Shown here in pieces: positions 1 through 5,400 of a DNA stretch of 5,419 nucleotides. Below the pieces are notes generated by a model. The model saw only the letters and a program-made list of their open reading frames with translations. It searched no databases and was not told the origin of the DNA. The stretch is from Gemmataceae bacterium. Lineage in GTDB: Bacteria; Planctomycetota; Planctomycetia; Gemmatales; Gemmataceae. Both the position numbers and the translations under genes were made by a program. The DNA lies in contig JADLBT010000466.1 in assembly GCA_020847555.1 (NCBI GenBank), positions 1-5,419 on the forward strand. The letters are read 5' to 3'. Numbering within the stretch: position 1 is the stretch's first letter; every line of letters begins with the position of its first letter.

Positions 1-1096
1 CGAGGTAGGCGGCCGCGTCGCCGCGCTCCAGGGCGATCAGGGCAGCGTCGAAGTCGTTCAGGAAGCGGTTCGCGTCCAGGTACTGCCGCGTCGGCACGTC
101 CAGAACGCTCTTGGTCAGCGTCGTCCGAGCCTTGCCCAGCACGCTCTTCAGGTCGCGGAGTCGGTCGATGTCCGGGGCCGGCGCGTTGGCGGCCTGGCGG
201 ACCAGGGCCTGCGTCTCCTTGTCGATCGTGTCGCGCTCCTCCTTGGGGAGGATGGTGCGGAGGGCGGCCGGCCACGTGAACTGGCCGTTGTTCCGCAGCA
301 GGCCCATGTTGCCGTGGCTCCTGGTCACGTTGAGCCGCCTGAGAGTTTCTTCGTCAAGGGTCATCGCGCCGGCCTGCGACTTGCGGTTCGCGTGCCGCGT
401 CAGATCCCTGAGGATGATGTTCTGCGACTTGCCGGCCCAGATCTCGATCGGGGTGGCGGTCGTCTGGATGCGCTGCAGCGTCTGCCGGGCGATCCGCTCC
501 TGTTCCTGGCCGAACGTCGGGGTGTGGTCGCGGATGTAACTGAGGGTATCGACCCGCTTCTTGGCTGTCTCGAGTTTGGCCTGGTTCACCTGCTCGCGCA
601 TGAGTCGGGCCTGCTCATGCTGGAGGGACAGCGTGCCGTAAGCGTTGAGTACCGCCCCCTGGCCGTACGGGTCAATGTAGCCGCCGTACGGGTTGGAGTA
701 GCCGCCGCCGTAACCCGCGGAGTAGCCGCCGCCGTAACCAACGGGGGCCGAGTACCCGCCGCCGTACAGGCCGGCGTATGGGTTGGCGTAGCCGCCGCCG
801 ATCGGGTAGGAGGGGTAGAACGACGGCTGCTGGAAAACCGGCCCGGTGTTAAGGATCTGGGGGTACGGGTTGTAGCCGAACAGGTATGGCGGAACCTGGC
901 GGTAAACCCGGGCCGCGAGGGTGGTGTTGAACGCCCACTGCCGGATCACCGACTGCTGCAGCTGCGTCGGAACGAACGGCTGGTAGAGTTGCTGCGCGCT
1001 GATGAAGCGGCGTTGCGCCTGCGCCGCGGGCACGACGGCGAGCAGGCCGCAGCAGGCCACGGCCGCCGTCCCGATCCGCTTGCTCATTGTCCACAT
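1..1096 (-). CDS. Secreted Gly/Tyr-rich protein of unknown family (partial, C-terminus outside window)
   Basis: The minus-strand frame is open from an ATG at 1096 to the window edge, giving 365 codons and no stop, so the C-terminus is missing. I do not recognise the family. Residues 1-28 form a Sec-type signal peptide: Lys/Arg near the start, a hydrophobic stretch, and a likely cleavage after AQA (residues 25-27). A Gln/Tyr/Pro-containing segment follows to about residue 98. Residues 100-145 are a Gly/Tyr/Pro low-complexity tract with three YGGGYS units. From about 155 the protein becomes charged and probably helical, with a Gln/Glu/Arg-rich stretch at about 157-215 that may be a coiled coil. 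A second in-frame ATG at 1087 (MSKR) gives a more usual signal peptide; 1096 is preferred weakly because a GAGAGA-rich stretch lies upstream at ribosome-binding distance. A cell-envelope or surface role is inference only. It lies downstream of the redox fusion gene on the same strand, with a hairpin between them. Confidence 0.85.
   Translation of the reverse strand, partial: MWTMSKRIGTAAVACCGLLAVVPAAQAQRRFISAQQLYQPFVPTQLQQSVIRQWAFNTTLAARVYRQVPPYLFGYNPYPQILNTGPVFQQPSFYPSYPIGGGYANPYAGLYGGGYSAPVGYGGGYSAGYGGGYSNPYGGYIDPYGQGAVLNAYGTLSLQHEQARLMREQVNQAKLETAKKRVDTLSYIRDHTPTFGQEQERIARQTLQRIQTTATPIEIWAGKSQNIILRDLTRHANRKSQAGAMTLDEETLRRLNVTRSHGNMGLLRNNGQFTWPAALRTILPKEERDTIDKETQALVRQAANAPAPDIDRLRDLKSVLGKARTTLTKSVLDVPTRQYLDANRFLNDFDAALIALERGDAAAYL
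662..799 (-). repeat. In-frame Gly/Tyr-rich imperfect repeat tract
   Basis: This part of the secreted protein gene encodes residues 100-145, where YGGGYS occurs three times (starting at residues 111, 121 and 129), flanked by related NPYAG, NPYGG and DPYGQ units. At DNA level the repeat is a degenerate array of gccgccgccgta-type units on the plus strand. Such tracts are usually disordered or form flexible, sticky linkers between folded parts. Slippage within the array could change its length between strains; that is inference. Confidence 0.85.
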
Positions 1097-1182
1097 GGCT
1101 GGTCTCTCTCGAACGGACTGGCGAAGAGAACCCCCCGGAAAAGCTCACCGCCGCGAAGCCGGGTCCGGCCGCCCGACGCCCC

Positions 1183-1194
1183 AGTATCATTGTA
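1183..1194 (-). promoter_or_regulatory. Candidate -10 element for the Gly/Tyr-rich protein gene
   Basis: On the minus strand, TACAAT (1194-1189), one mismatch from TATAAT, is followed directly by GATACT (1188-1183). It lies about 90 bp upstream of the start at 1096. No convincing -35 box is seen at the usual distance, so this is a weak call. It would give this gene its own transcript, separate from the redox fusion gene. Confidence 0.2.
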
Positions 1195-1333
1195 GCCCCG
1201 AAGTGGGAGCGGGGCGTGCCGATTGCGCGAACGGCACCGGCACGCGCCTGTTATCGTACCCCGGCGTGGCGAGCGACGCAAGTTAACACCGGCCCGGATT
1301 CTGCGACCCCGGGCCGCAACGGTCCGCTCATCC

Positions 1334-1373
1334 GGTGTTACCAGCCGCACGTCAGCGCGCGGCTGGTAACACC
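1334..1373 (-). terminator. Perfect 15-bp inverted repeat after the redox fusion gene (probable terminator or 3' stabilising hairpin)
   Basis: GGTGTTACCAGCCGC (1334-1348) is the exact reverse complement of 1359-1373, with a 10-nt loop at 1349-1358. On the minus strand the stem begins 9 nt after the TAG stop of the redox fusion gene (1385-1383), the usual place for an intrinsic terminator. No T-run follows the stem on that strand, so it is not a classical Rho-independent terminator. It may act with Rho, protect the 3' end, or be a protein-binding palindrome. The remaining 1097-1333 spacer holds only short GC-rich dyads and the weak -10 element. Confidence 0.55.
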
Positions 1374-1382
1374 AACGAAGCA

Positions 1383-3281
1383 CTACTCCTTCGAGCGGCC
1401 GGTCGGGAACATCGACACCGGCAGCGCCTGCCCCCGCCGCTGCGACGTACCGCCAAGGAAGATGAAGCACATCTCGTTTGTCGTTTGCTCGCCGAACGTG
1501 ATGCGCCGCGGCGGGTTGAACGGGTTGTTCGGGTTTTTGAGGCTGTTGTCGTAGACCGCCTCGACGTCGAGGCGCGTGCCAGCCTTCACCTGTACCGGCT
1601 CCTTGAAGAAGTACGTCTCCTGCCAGTTGTAATCCCAGTCGGCGATGTTCAGCAGCGTCCGCTTCTTGCCGTCGGGTTCGGTCAGCGTCACCTTGATCTC
1701 CTTGCCGAGCAGATGCATGTGCGCCATTACCGAGTGCAGCTCGAAGTCGGCGCTGGCCCAGCTCGTGCCCTTGAGCGGGTAGCGTTCCTTTCCAGGCGGG
1801 ATCGCGAAGAAGAACCCGCCGGACAGGATGCCCCCCTGGTATGGCTGCTTGACCGCCTTCTTGGCGAAGTAGATGCCGATCGACGTGCGGTCCTTCTCCA
1901 GCCGGCCGCTGCGGTGGTAGTGGACCTGCATCACCACGTCGGCCCCCTTCGGCAGCGAGATGCCGGTGCCCTCCGGCAGATAGCGTGGCATCTGGCCCGG
2001 CGCCCAGCCGCCGAGCGCCCCCTGCGGCAAGAACCCGACGCCCATCGACGTCGAGTACCCAGGCCCTCTGTCCAGGTCGCTGGGGCCGTGTGGGTCCGGC
2101 TCCTTCGGCGGCTTCTCCCGCGCCTGCTGCTCCAGCTTCCGGCCGGCTCCCTTCGTGTCGATGAACAGGAGTGTGTGGTGGACGACCCGGGCGTTGCCCG
2201 GTCGGACCTCGATCGCGGCGACGTACCTGTCCTCGGTCAGATGCGTCGGCAGGACGAAGCACCGGAAGACATCGCGACCGCTCGGGCCAAGCTGGTAGTC
2301 GTTGCTGGCGGCCAGGACGAGATCGGGCTTGCCGAGCTGCCAGCCCTCCGGGAAGGTGCGCGGCGGGGGGGCGTCCTTCGGGTCGCCCTCGGGGGTGTTA
2401 CCGTCCGCCCACGCGGCCAGGGTGGCAAGTTCCCTGTCCGTCAGCTTGCGCGTGTTGTGGAACGGCCCGCCCTCGGTCGGCTTCCACGGCGGCATGCGCC
2501 GCGTCTGGGTGAAGTCCTTGATATCGGCCGCCCAGTTGACCGCCTGCCGATAGGTCATCAGCGAAAACGGCCCGACCTCGCCGGGGCGGTGGCACTGCTG
2601 GCAGTGGTTCTGGAGGATCGGCAGCACGTCCCGGTGGTACGTTACGGGTCCGGCCTTCGCGACCGCCTTCGCCTCCCGCGGGATCAGGCACCCGATCGCC
2701 TCGGTCGCCCGCATCGTAACTGGCCGGCCGCTGACAAACTCGGCGAGCACCTGGCGCAGGTCGTTCGCGGTGATCTGCTGATTCTTCTTCAACCGGGCGG
2801 AGTAACTGTTGTCGATGCGCCCGCGATAGCGCATCACGTACTGCCCGTCCAGGACGAACGCCTCGGGGGTGATCTGGGCCGCGAGGGCGTCGGCGACCTT
2901 CAGGCCGGCGTCGCGGTAGACGGGAAACTTGAGGTTGTAGTCGCGGGCCAGCTTGGCGACCTGGGCGGGTGTCTCGTCCTGGTTCGCCGTCAGGCCGATG
3001 AAGCTCACGCCCTGCTTCGCGAAGTCGCTAACCAGGTCGTTGAGCGGCTGCGAGTAGCTGGTCGAGACGGGGCAGTCGAACGACAGGAAGACGACGACGA
3101 TGGCCTTGCGGCCCTTCAGGTCGTACAGGGAGGTCGCCTTGCCGGCCGCGTCGCGGAAGGTGACATTGGGGATCTTCTTGCCGAGGTTCGTTTTCGCTGG
3201 CTCGTCGGCGGCGGCCCGACCGGCGAGGGCCAGGCCGGCGCAGACCGCGAGGAGGAGCGCTCGGTGCAAATAGCGTCGCAT
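1383..3281 (-). CDS. Exported redoxin - cytochrome c - copper type II monooxygenase fusion protein
   Basis: A 632-residue protein with three modules. Residues 1-25 are a Sec signal peptide (likely cleavage after AAA). Residues 32-185 are a redoxin/AhpC-TSA-like thioredoxin fold with a single Cys70 in FDCPVS, so neither a CxxC pair nor the classical peroxiredoxin motif is present. Residues 213-300 are cytochrome c-like: CQQCH (Cys227, Cys230, His231) binds haem c, and Met263 in RMPPW is a candidate sixth ligand. Residues 318-612 resemble copper type II ascorbate-dependent monooxygenases (PHM/DBM). His368-His369 and His454 (VHYH) match the CuH site; His521 and His523 (HMH) with Met603 (NEMC) match the CuM site. 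The predicted location is periplasmic. In the family, copper hydroxylates a C-H bond using oxygen and one-electron donors; delivery of electrons by the haem module is inference and the substrate is unknown. The ATG at 3281 is supported by GAGGAA 5 nt upstream and by the signal peptide. Confidence 0.96.
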   Translation of the reverse strand: MRRYLHRALLLAVCAGLALAGRAAADEPAKTNLGKKIPNVTFRDAAGKATSLYDLKGRKAIVVVFLSFDCPVSTSYSQPLNDLVSDFAKQGVSFIGLTANQDETPAQVAKLARDYNLKFPVYRDAGLKVADALAAQITPEAFVLDGQYVMRYRGRIDNSYSARLKKNQQITANDLRQVLAEFVSGRPVTMRATEAIGCLIPREAKAVAKAGPVTYHRDVLPILQNHCQQCHRPGEVGPFSLMTYRQAVNWAADIKDFTQTRRMPPWKPTEGGPFHNTRKLTDRELATLAAWADGNTPEGDPKDAPPPRTFPEGWQLGKPDLVLAASNDYQLGPSGRDVFRCFVLPTHLTEDRYVAAIEVRPGNARVVHHTLLFIDTKGAGRKLEQQAREKPPKEPDPHGPSDLDRGPGYSTSMGVGFLPQGALGGWAPGQMPRYLPEGTGISLPKGADVVMQVHYHRSGRLEKDRTSIGIYFAKKAVKQPYQGGILSGGFFFAIPPGKERYPLKGTSWASADFELHSVMAHMHLLGKEIKVTLTEPDGKKRTLLNIADWDYNWQETYFFKEPVQVKAGTRLDVEAVYDNSLKNPNNPFNPPRRITFGEQTTNEMCFIFLGGTSQRRGQALPVSMFPTGRSKE

Positions 3282-3286
3282 GCGGT

Positions 3287-3292
3287 TTCCTC
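3287..3292 (-). promoter_or_regulatory. Ribosome binding site of the redox fusion gene
   Basis: GAGGAA on the minus strand, 5 nt before the ATG at 3281. It fixes the start at the methionine that begins the signal peptide. Confidence 0.75.
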
Positions 3293-3397
3293 GGTGTGTA
3301 GGGTCAACAGGACATGGGGGGCGATTCAGAAGACAATAATGCTACTTGCCGCCACGCCCGCGGGTTTCAAGGATTGGCGGCCGTTCCAAAGCCCACG

Positions 3398-3409
3398 GGA
3401 GCCGGCTCC
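3398..3409. repeat. 12-bp perfect palindrome
   Basis: GGAGCCGGCTCC reads the same on both strands. It is the first of three dyads packed within 64 bp in the divergent intergenic region. It could be an operator half-site pair or chance in GC-rich DNA. Confidence 0.5.
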
Positions 3410-3410
3410 A

Positions 3411-3439
3411 TCCGGCGATGGCACCCCTGCATCGCCGGA
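3411..3439. repeat. 10-bp perfect inverted repeat with 9-nt loop
   Basis: TCCGGCGATG (3411-3420) pairs exactly with CATCGCCGGA (3430-3439). It would form a stable hairpin in RNA from either strand. No T-run follows on either strand, so a terminator role is not supported. If the redox fusion transcript starts upstream of here, this would be part of its leader. Confidence 0.6.
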
Positions 3440-3442
3440 CAG

Positions 3443-3461
3443 AACCCCTCCTGCGGGGGTT
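3443..3461. repeat. Short inverted repeat adjacent to the 10-bp repeat
   Basis: AACCCC (3443-3448) pairs with GGGGTT (3456-3461) around a 7-nt loop, starting 3 nt after the preceding stem-loop. The two hairpins are in tandem. Confidence 0.5.
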
Positions 3462-3638
3462 GGGAACGACCCTGGACCATGACTCCCGGTCCGGGCCGTT
3501 CGCGACGCACCACGGCCGATACCGCCTTGTACTTGCAGCGACAGTGCCGGAGGAATTCGTCAGCCCTTGATACGACACCCGACTCGGCCTTGCAGAGCGG
3601 TCGATGGCCTCTCTGCTTACTATTTTCTCATCTTCTTC

Positions 3639-3668
3639 TTGACAACCAGCCAACCACCTCGGTAGTCT
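3639..3668 (+). promoter_or_regulatory. Candidate distal promoter for the DUF1559 gene
   Basis: A perfect TTGACA -35 box (3639-3644) is followed after 18 bp by TAGTCT (3663-3668), which keeps the T1, A2 and T6 positions of the -10 consensus. It lies in a locally A/T-richer stretch. It would give a leader of roughly 190 nt. The weak -10 keeps confidence low. Confidence 0.25.
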
Positions 3669-3797
3669 TTTTCTTGATCTCACTTAACGATCAGATAACC
3701 GGATTTTCACAAACTCGCTGTCCCTGTTTCGCCGCTTCCGGCCTCCCTCGGCCCTTTCGAGCCGAGATGCCTACCTTGCGGTTCGCCAGAACTTGAG

Positions 3798-3824
3798 TTG
3801 CTACTCCTTGACTGGAAATATACT
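3798..3824 (+). promoter_or_regulatory. Candidate proximal promoter for the DUF1559 gene
   Basis: TATACT (3819-3824) is one mismatch from the -10 consensus. TTGCTA (3798-3803) is a possible -35 but the spacing is only 15 bp; TTGAGT (3793-3798) would be at 20 bp. Transcription would start near 3831, leaving a short leader of about 34 nt before the ATG at 3865. Confidence 0.3.
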
Positions 3825-3852
3825 GGCCCATTCTGTCCTCCCTGTCCTTCGT

Positions 3853-3857
3853 GAGGG
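3853..3857 (+). promoter_or_regulatory. Ribosome binding site deciding the DUF1559 gene start
   Basis: GAGGG lies 7 nt before the ATG at 3865. This supports that ATG over the in-frame upstream TTG at 3793, which would add 24 residues in front of the prepilin leader. Confidence 0.75.
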
Positions 3858-3864
3858 TCTTATC

Positions 3865-4911
3865 ATGCGGTGGTTATCCTATCATCTCAGGCGGAGGGGG
3901 TTCACGCTGATCGAGCTTTTGGTGGTGATCGCGATCATCGCCATCCTCATCGGCCTCCTACTCCCCGCCGTCCAGAAGGTGCGCGAGGCCGCCAACCGCG
4001 CCCAGTGCCAGAGTCAGCTGAAAAACATCGGCCTGGCCCTGCACGCCTACCACGACAGCTTCAAGAAGTTCCCGTACGGGCAAAACCCCGGCATCAACGC
4101 CCCCAACTGGCGCATCCACATTTTCCCCTACCTCGAGCTGAACAACGTCCACAAGGCGCTCATCCGGGACAACAACGTGATCGCCAACGTCCCATGCTAC
4201 TTTAACGTCTACGGCAGCGCCGTGCTGCGGAATCTGCTGATGCCGGTGTGGAAGTGTCCCTCGACCGACCTGCCGGACTTCCAGCCGCAGGGGTGGGCGA
4301 CGTGGTGGACCAACAACAACCACATGGTCCCGAGCTACCAGGGGATCATGGGGGCCCGGCCGGACCCGGCCGGCCGGAACGGGACCGGCGGGCGCATCTA
4401 CAACTCCAACTACGGCGGGTGGTGGTCGAGCAACGGCATGCTCGCCATGAACGAGCAGTTCAACATCGCCGCCTGTAGCGACGGCACGTCCAACACCATC
4501 ATCGTCGCCGAGCAGTCCGCCCCGATCTTCCCCAACGCCGCCGGCCAGCGTTACACGGGCAACGGTGGGCCGGACATGCGCAACGGCTACTACTCCCCGT
4601 GGGGCGGCACCACCATCAGCAGCGCCCCCCTCACTGTCTCGGCCCAGACTTCCGTGGGCAGCGGCCGGGACATGTGGGGAATGGGCCTGACCTGCGTGGC
4701 GTACGCGATCAACCTGGCCTCCAGCAGCCCCCCGGCCGGGGCCGGGTTCACGTGGGGCGGGAACACCATCCTGAACTCGAACCACACCGGCGGGATCAAT
4801 GTGTGCATGACCGACGGGGCCGTGCGGTTCGTCCCCGACACGATCAACTTCCTCAACTTCCAGCGGCTGTGCGTCCGCGACGACGGGCAGATCACGAACA
4901 ACGACTTCTAA
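3865..4911 (+). CDS. DUF1559 domain protein with type IV prepilin-like N-terminus and H-X9-DG motif
   Basis: A 348-residue protein. The N-terminus is a class III (type IV pilin-like) signal: a short basic leader (residues 1-12, RRRG), the predicted prepilin peptidase cut between Gly12 and Phe13, Glu17 at mature position 5, and a hydrophobic helix to about residue 33. The helix runs into the LLPAVQKVREAANRAQC segment characteristic of DUF1559 proteins. Further family marks are KCPS at 130-133, DGTSNTI at 206-212, and near the C-terminus His307 followed by nine residues and Asp317-Gly318, the H-X9-DG processing-associated motif. Length is normal for the family. The protein is expected in the cytoplasmic membrane or in a pseudopilus-like assembly after processing; its biochemical role is unknown, and the family is present in many copies in planctomycete genomes. 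Start at the ATG rather than the in-frame TTG at 3793 is supported by the ribosome binding site and by the leader length. It is followed by a lipoprotein gene 66 bp downstream on the same strand. Confidence 0.96.
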   Translation: MRWLSYHLRRRGFTLIELLVVIAIIAILIGLLLPAVQKVREAANRAQCQSQLKNIGLALHAYHDSFKKFPYGQNPGINAPNWRIHIFPYLELNNVHKALIRDNNVIANVPCYFNVYGSAVLRNLLMPVWKCPSTDLPDFQPQGWATWWTNNNHMVPSYQGIMGARPDPAGRNGTGGRIYNSNYGGWWSSNGMLAMNEQFNIAACSDGTSNTIIVAEQSAPIFPNAAGQRYTGNGGPDMRNGYYSPWGGTTISSAPLTVSAQTSVGSGRDMWGMGLTCVAYAINLASSSPPAGAGFTWGGNTILNSNHTGGINVCMTDGAVRFVPDTINFLNFQRLCVRDDGQITNNDF

Positions 4912-4925
4912 CGCGGCCGAACCGC

Positions 4926-4970
4926 GGGAGGCCGGGCAATACCTGCCCTCCCCGGTCCCACCTGGGAGGG
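4926..4970 (+). promoter_or_regulatory. Possible alternative RNA structure covering the lipoprotein ribosome binding site
   Basis: CCCTCCC (4946-4952) is perfectly complementary to GGGAGGG (4964-4970), the Shine-Dalgarno sequence of the lipoprotein gene, across an 11-nt loop. The same C-rich segment can instead pair with GGGAGG (4926-4931). The two pairings exclude each other, so the leader could switch between a hidden and an exposed ribosome binding site. Complementary G- and C-runs are common in GC-rich DNA, so function is unproven. Confidence 0.3.
4964..4970 (+). promoter_or_regulatory. Strong ribosome binding site of the lipoprotein gene
   Basis: GGGAGGG ends 7 nt before the ATG at 4978. 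This sets the start and matches the beginning of the signal sequence. An overlapping ATG at 4971 is in another frame and too close to be used with this site. Confidence 0.75.
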
Positions 4971-4977
4971 ATGCTGC

Positions 4978-5400
4978 ATGTTGCGCTTCGGATACCCCGC
5001 ACGTCTCGCGGCCATCATGTGTCTGTTCGCCGGTTTAGTGGCAACGAGTGGGGGGTGCGGGGGAGGGAAGACGACGGGGAAGGTGTCCGGGCAGGTGTGG
5101 TTGAACGGGAAGCCGGTGACGGACGGGGAGGTCCACTTCATCTCCAAGAAAGGGGGCGGGGGCCGAGGGAGCATCACCGGGGCCGGGGCCTACGCCGTGG
5201 ACGACCCGCTGGAGACGGGCGAGTACACCGTCTATGTGGCTCCCCACCCGCCCGGTCAGGCCGGCCCGCCCGGAACCGGGAAGGTTCCCAGGCAGCCGGC
5301 GTCGAAGATCCCGAACAAGTACCGCGACCCGAACACCAGCGGCCTGTCGTACACCATCAAGGAAGGGGCCAACGAGTACAAGATCGAGATGAAGGGCTAA
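4978..5400 (+). CDS. Small lipoprotein with transthyretin/carboxypeptidase-regulatory-like domain
   Basis: A 140-residue protein. Residues 1-26 form a signal sequence (Arg3, Arg9, hydrophobic 10-22) ending at Cys27 in SGGC, followed by a Gly-rich linker; this suggests a lipoprotein, although Ser at the -3 position departs from the usual Leu/Val/Ile/Ala. Residues 35-90 have the beta-sandwich pattern of the carboxypeptidase regulatory-like/transthyretin-like group: VSGQVWLNGKPV, then DGEVHF, a GxY turn (GAYAV) and GEYTVYV. A Pro/Gly-rich loop (90-108) leads to IPNKYRDPNTSGL and a final strand, a C-terminal pattern I associate with planctomycete lipoproteins of this type. No catalytic residues are visible; the fold usually serves in binding or as an accessory domain. 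It sits 66 bp after the DUF1559 gene with no clear terminator between, so co-transcription is likely. A joint role with the pseudopilin-like protein at the envelope is inferred from this pairing alone. Confidence 0.92.
   Translation: MLRFGYPARLAAIMCLFAGLVATSGGCGGGKTTGKVSGQVWLNGKPVTDGEVHFISKKGGGGRGSITGAGAYAVDDPLETGEYTVYVAPHPPGQAGPPGTGKVPRQPASKIPNKYRDPNTSGLSYTIKEGANEYKIEMKG

Larger units (their letters stand above)
3282..3864. other. Divergent intergenic region between the redox fusion gene and the DUF1559 gene
   Basis: About 580 bp without a convincing gene. It must carry the promoters of both flanking, divergently transcribed genes. The left part (to about 3600) is GC-rich and contains a cluster of dyad symmetries at 3398-3461. 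The right part (about 3610-3710 and around 3815-3825) is visibly richer in A/T than the rest of the window, with pyrimidine runs such as TCTTCTTCTT at 3631-3640, and holds the candidate promoters for the DUF1559 gene. No good promoter was found for the redox fusion gene; TATTGT on the minus strand near 3334-3339 has no matching -35. Open frames on both strands here lack family resemblance and are not called. Confidence 0.7.

Noticed and set aside
656..808. Repeat array considered as a CRISPR or other DNA repeat system
   Set aside because: The units are short, in frame, contiguous and encode Gly/Tyr; there are no unique spacers of constant length.
314..1195. A 293-codon open frame on the plus strand across the Gly/Tyr-rich gene
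   Set aside because: The opposite frame has a signal peptide and structured composition and stays open to the window edge. The plus frame turns the repeat into Val/Ala runs with no family resemblance.
1084..2262. A 392-codon open frame on the minus strand overlapping the fusion gene and its downstream spacer
   Set aside because: It lies in another frame of the same strand as the fusion gene, is Arg/Gly/Ala/Pro-rich, and has no signal or domain.
1335..3482. A 715-codon open frame on the plus strand running opposite the whole redox fusion gene
   Set aside because: It is antisense to a gene with clear domains and metal-binding motifs. Long antisense open frames are expected in GC-rich genes with strong third-position bias, and its translation is Arg/Leu/Val/Asp-rich with no recognisable motif.
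3342..3683. A 113-codon open frame on the minus strand in the same intergenic region
   Set aside because: Arg/Ser-rich translation without motif or signal; it overlaps the plus-strand frame and the dyad cluster, as expected for non-coding GC-rich DNA.
3314..3796. A 160-codon open frame on the plus strand in the divergent intergenic region
   Set aside because: No ribosome binding site of note, mixed composition with scattered Cys/Trp/Pro, no domain, and it crosses the A/T-richer promoter-like stretch and the dyad cluster.
3793..3864. Upstream TTG start for the DUF1559 protein
   Set aside because: It would place 24 extra residues before the basic leader; the ATG at 3865 has a good ribosome binding site and gives a normal prepilin leader length.
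3958..4785. A 275-codon open frame on the minus strand opposite the DUF1559 gene
   Set aside because: Antisense shadow: Val/Gly/Ala/Arg-rich, and the plus strand has unambiguous family motifs.
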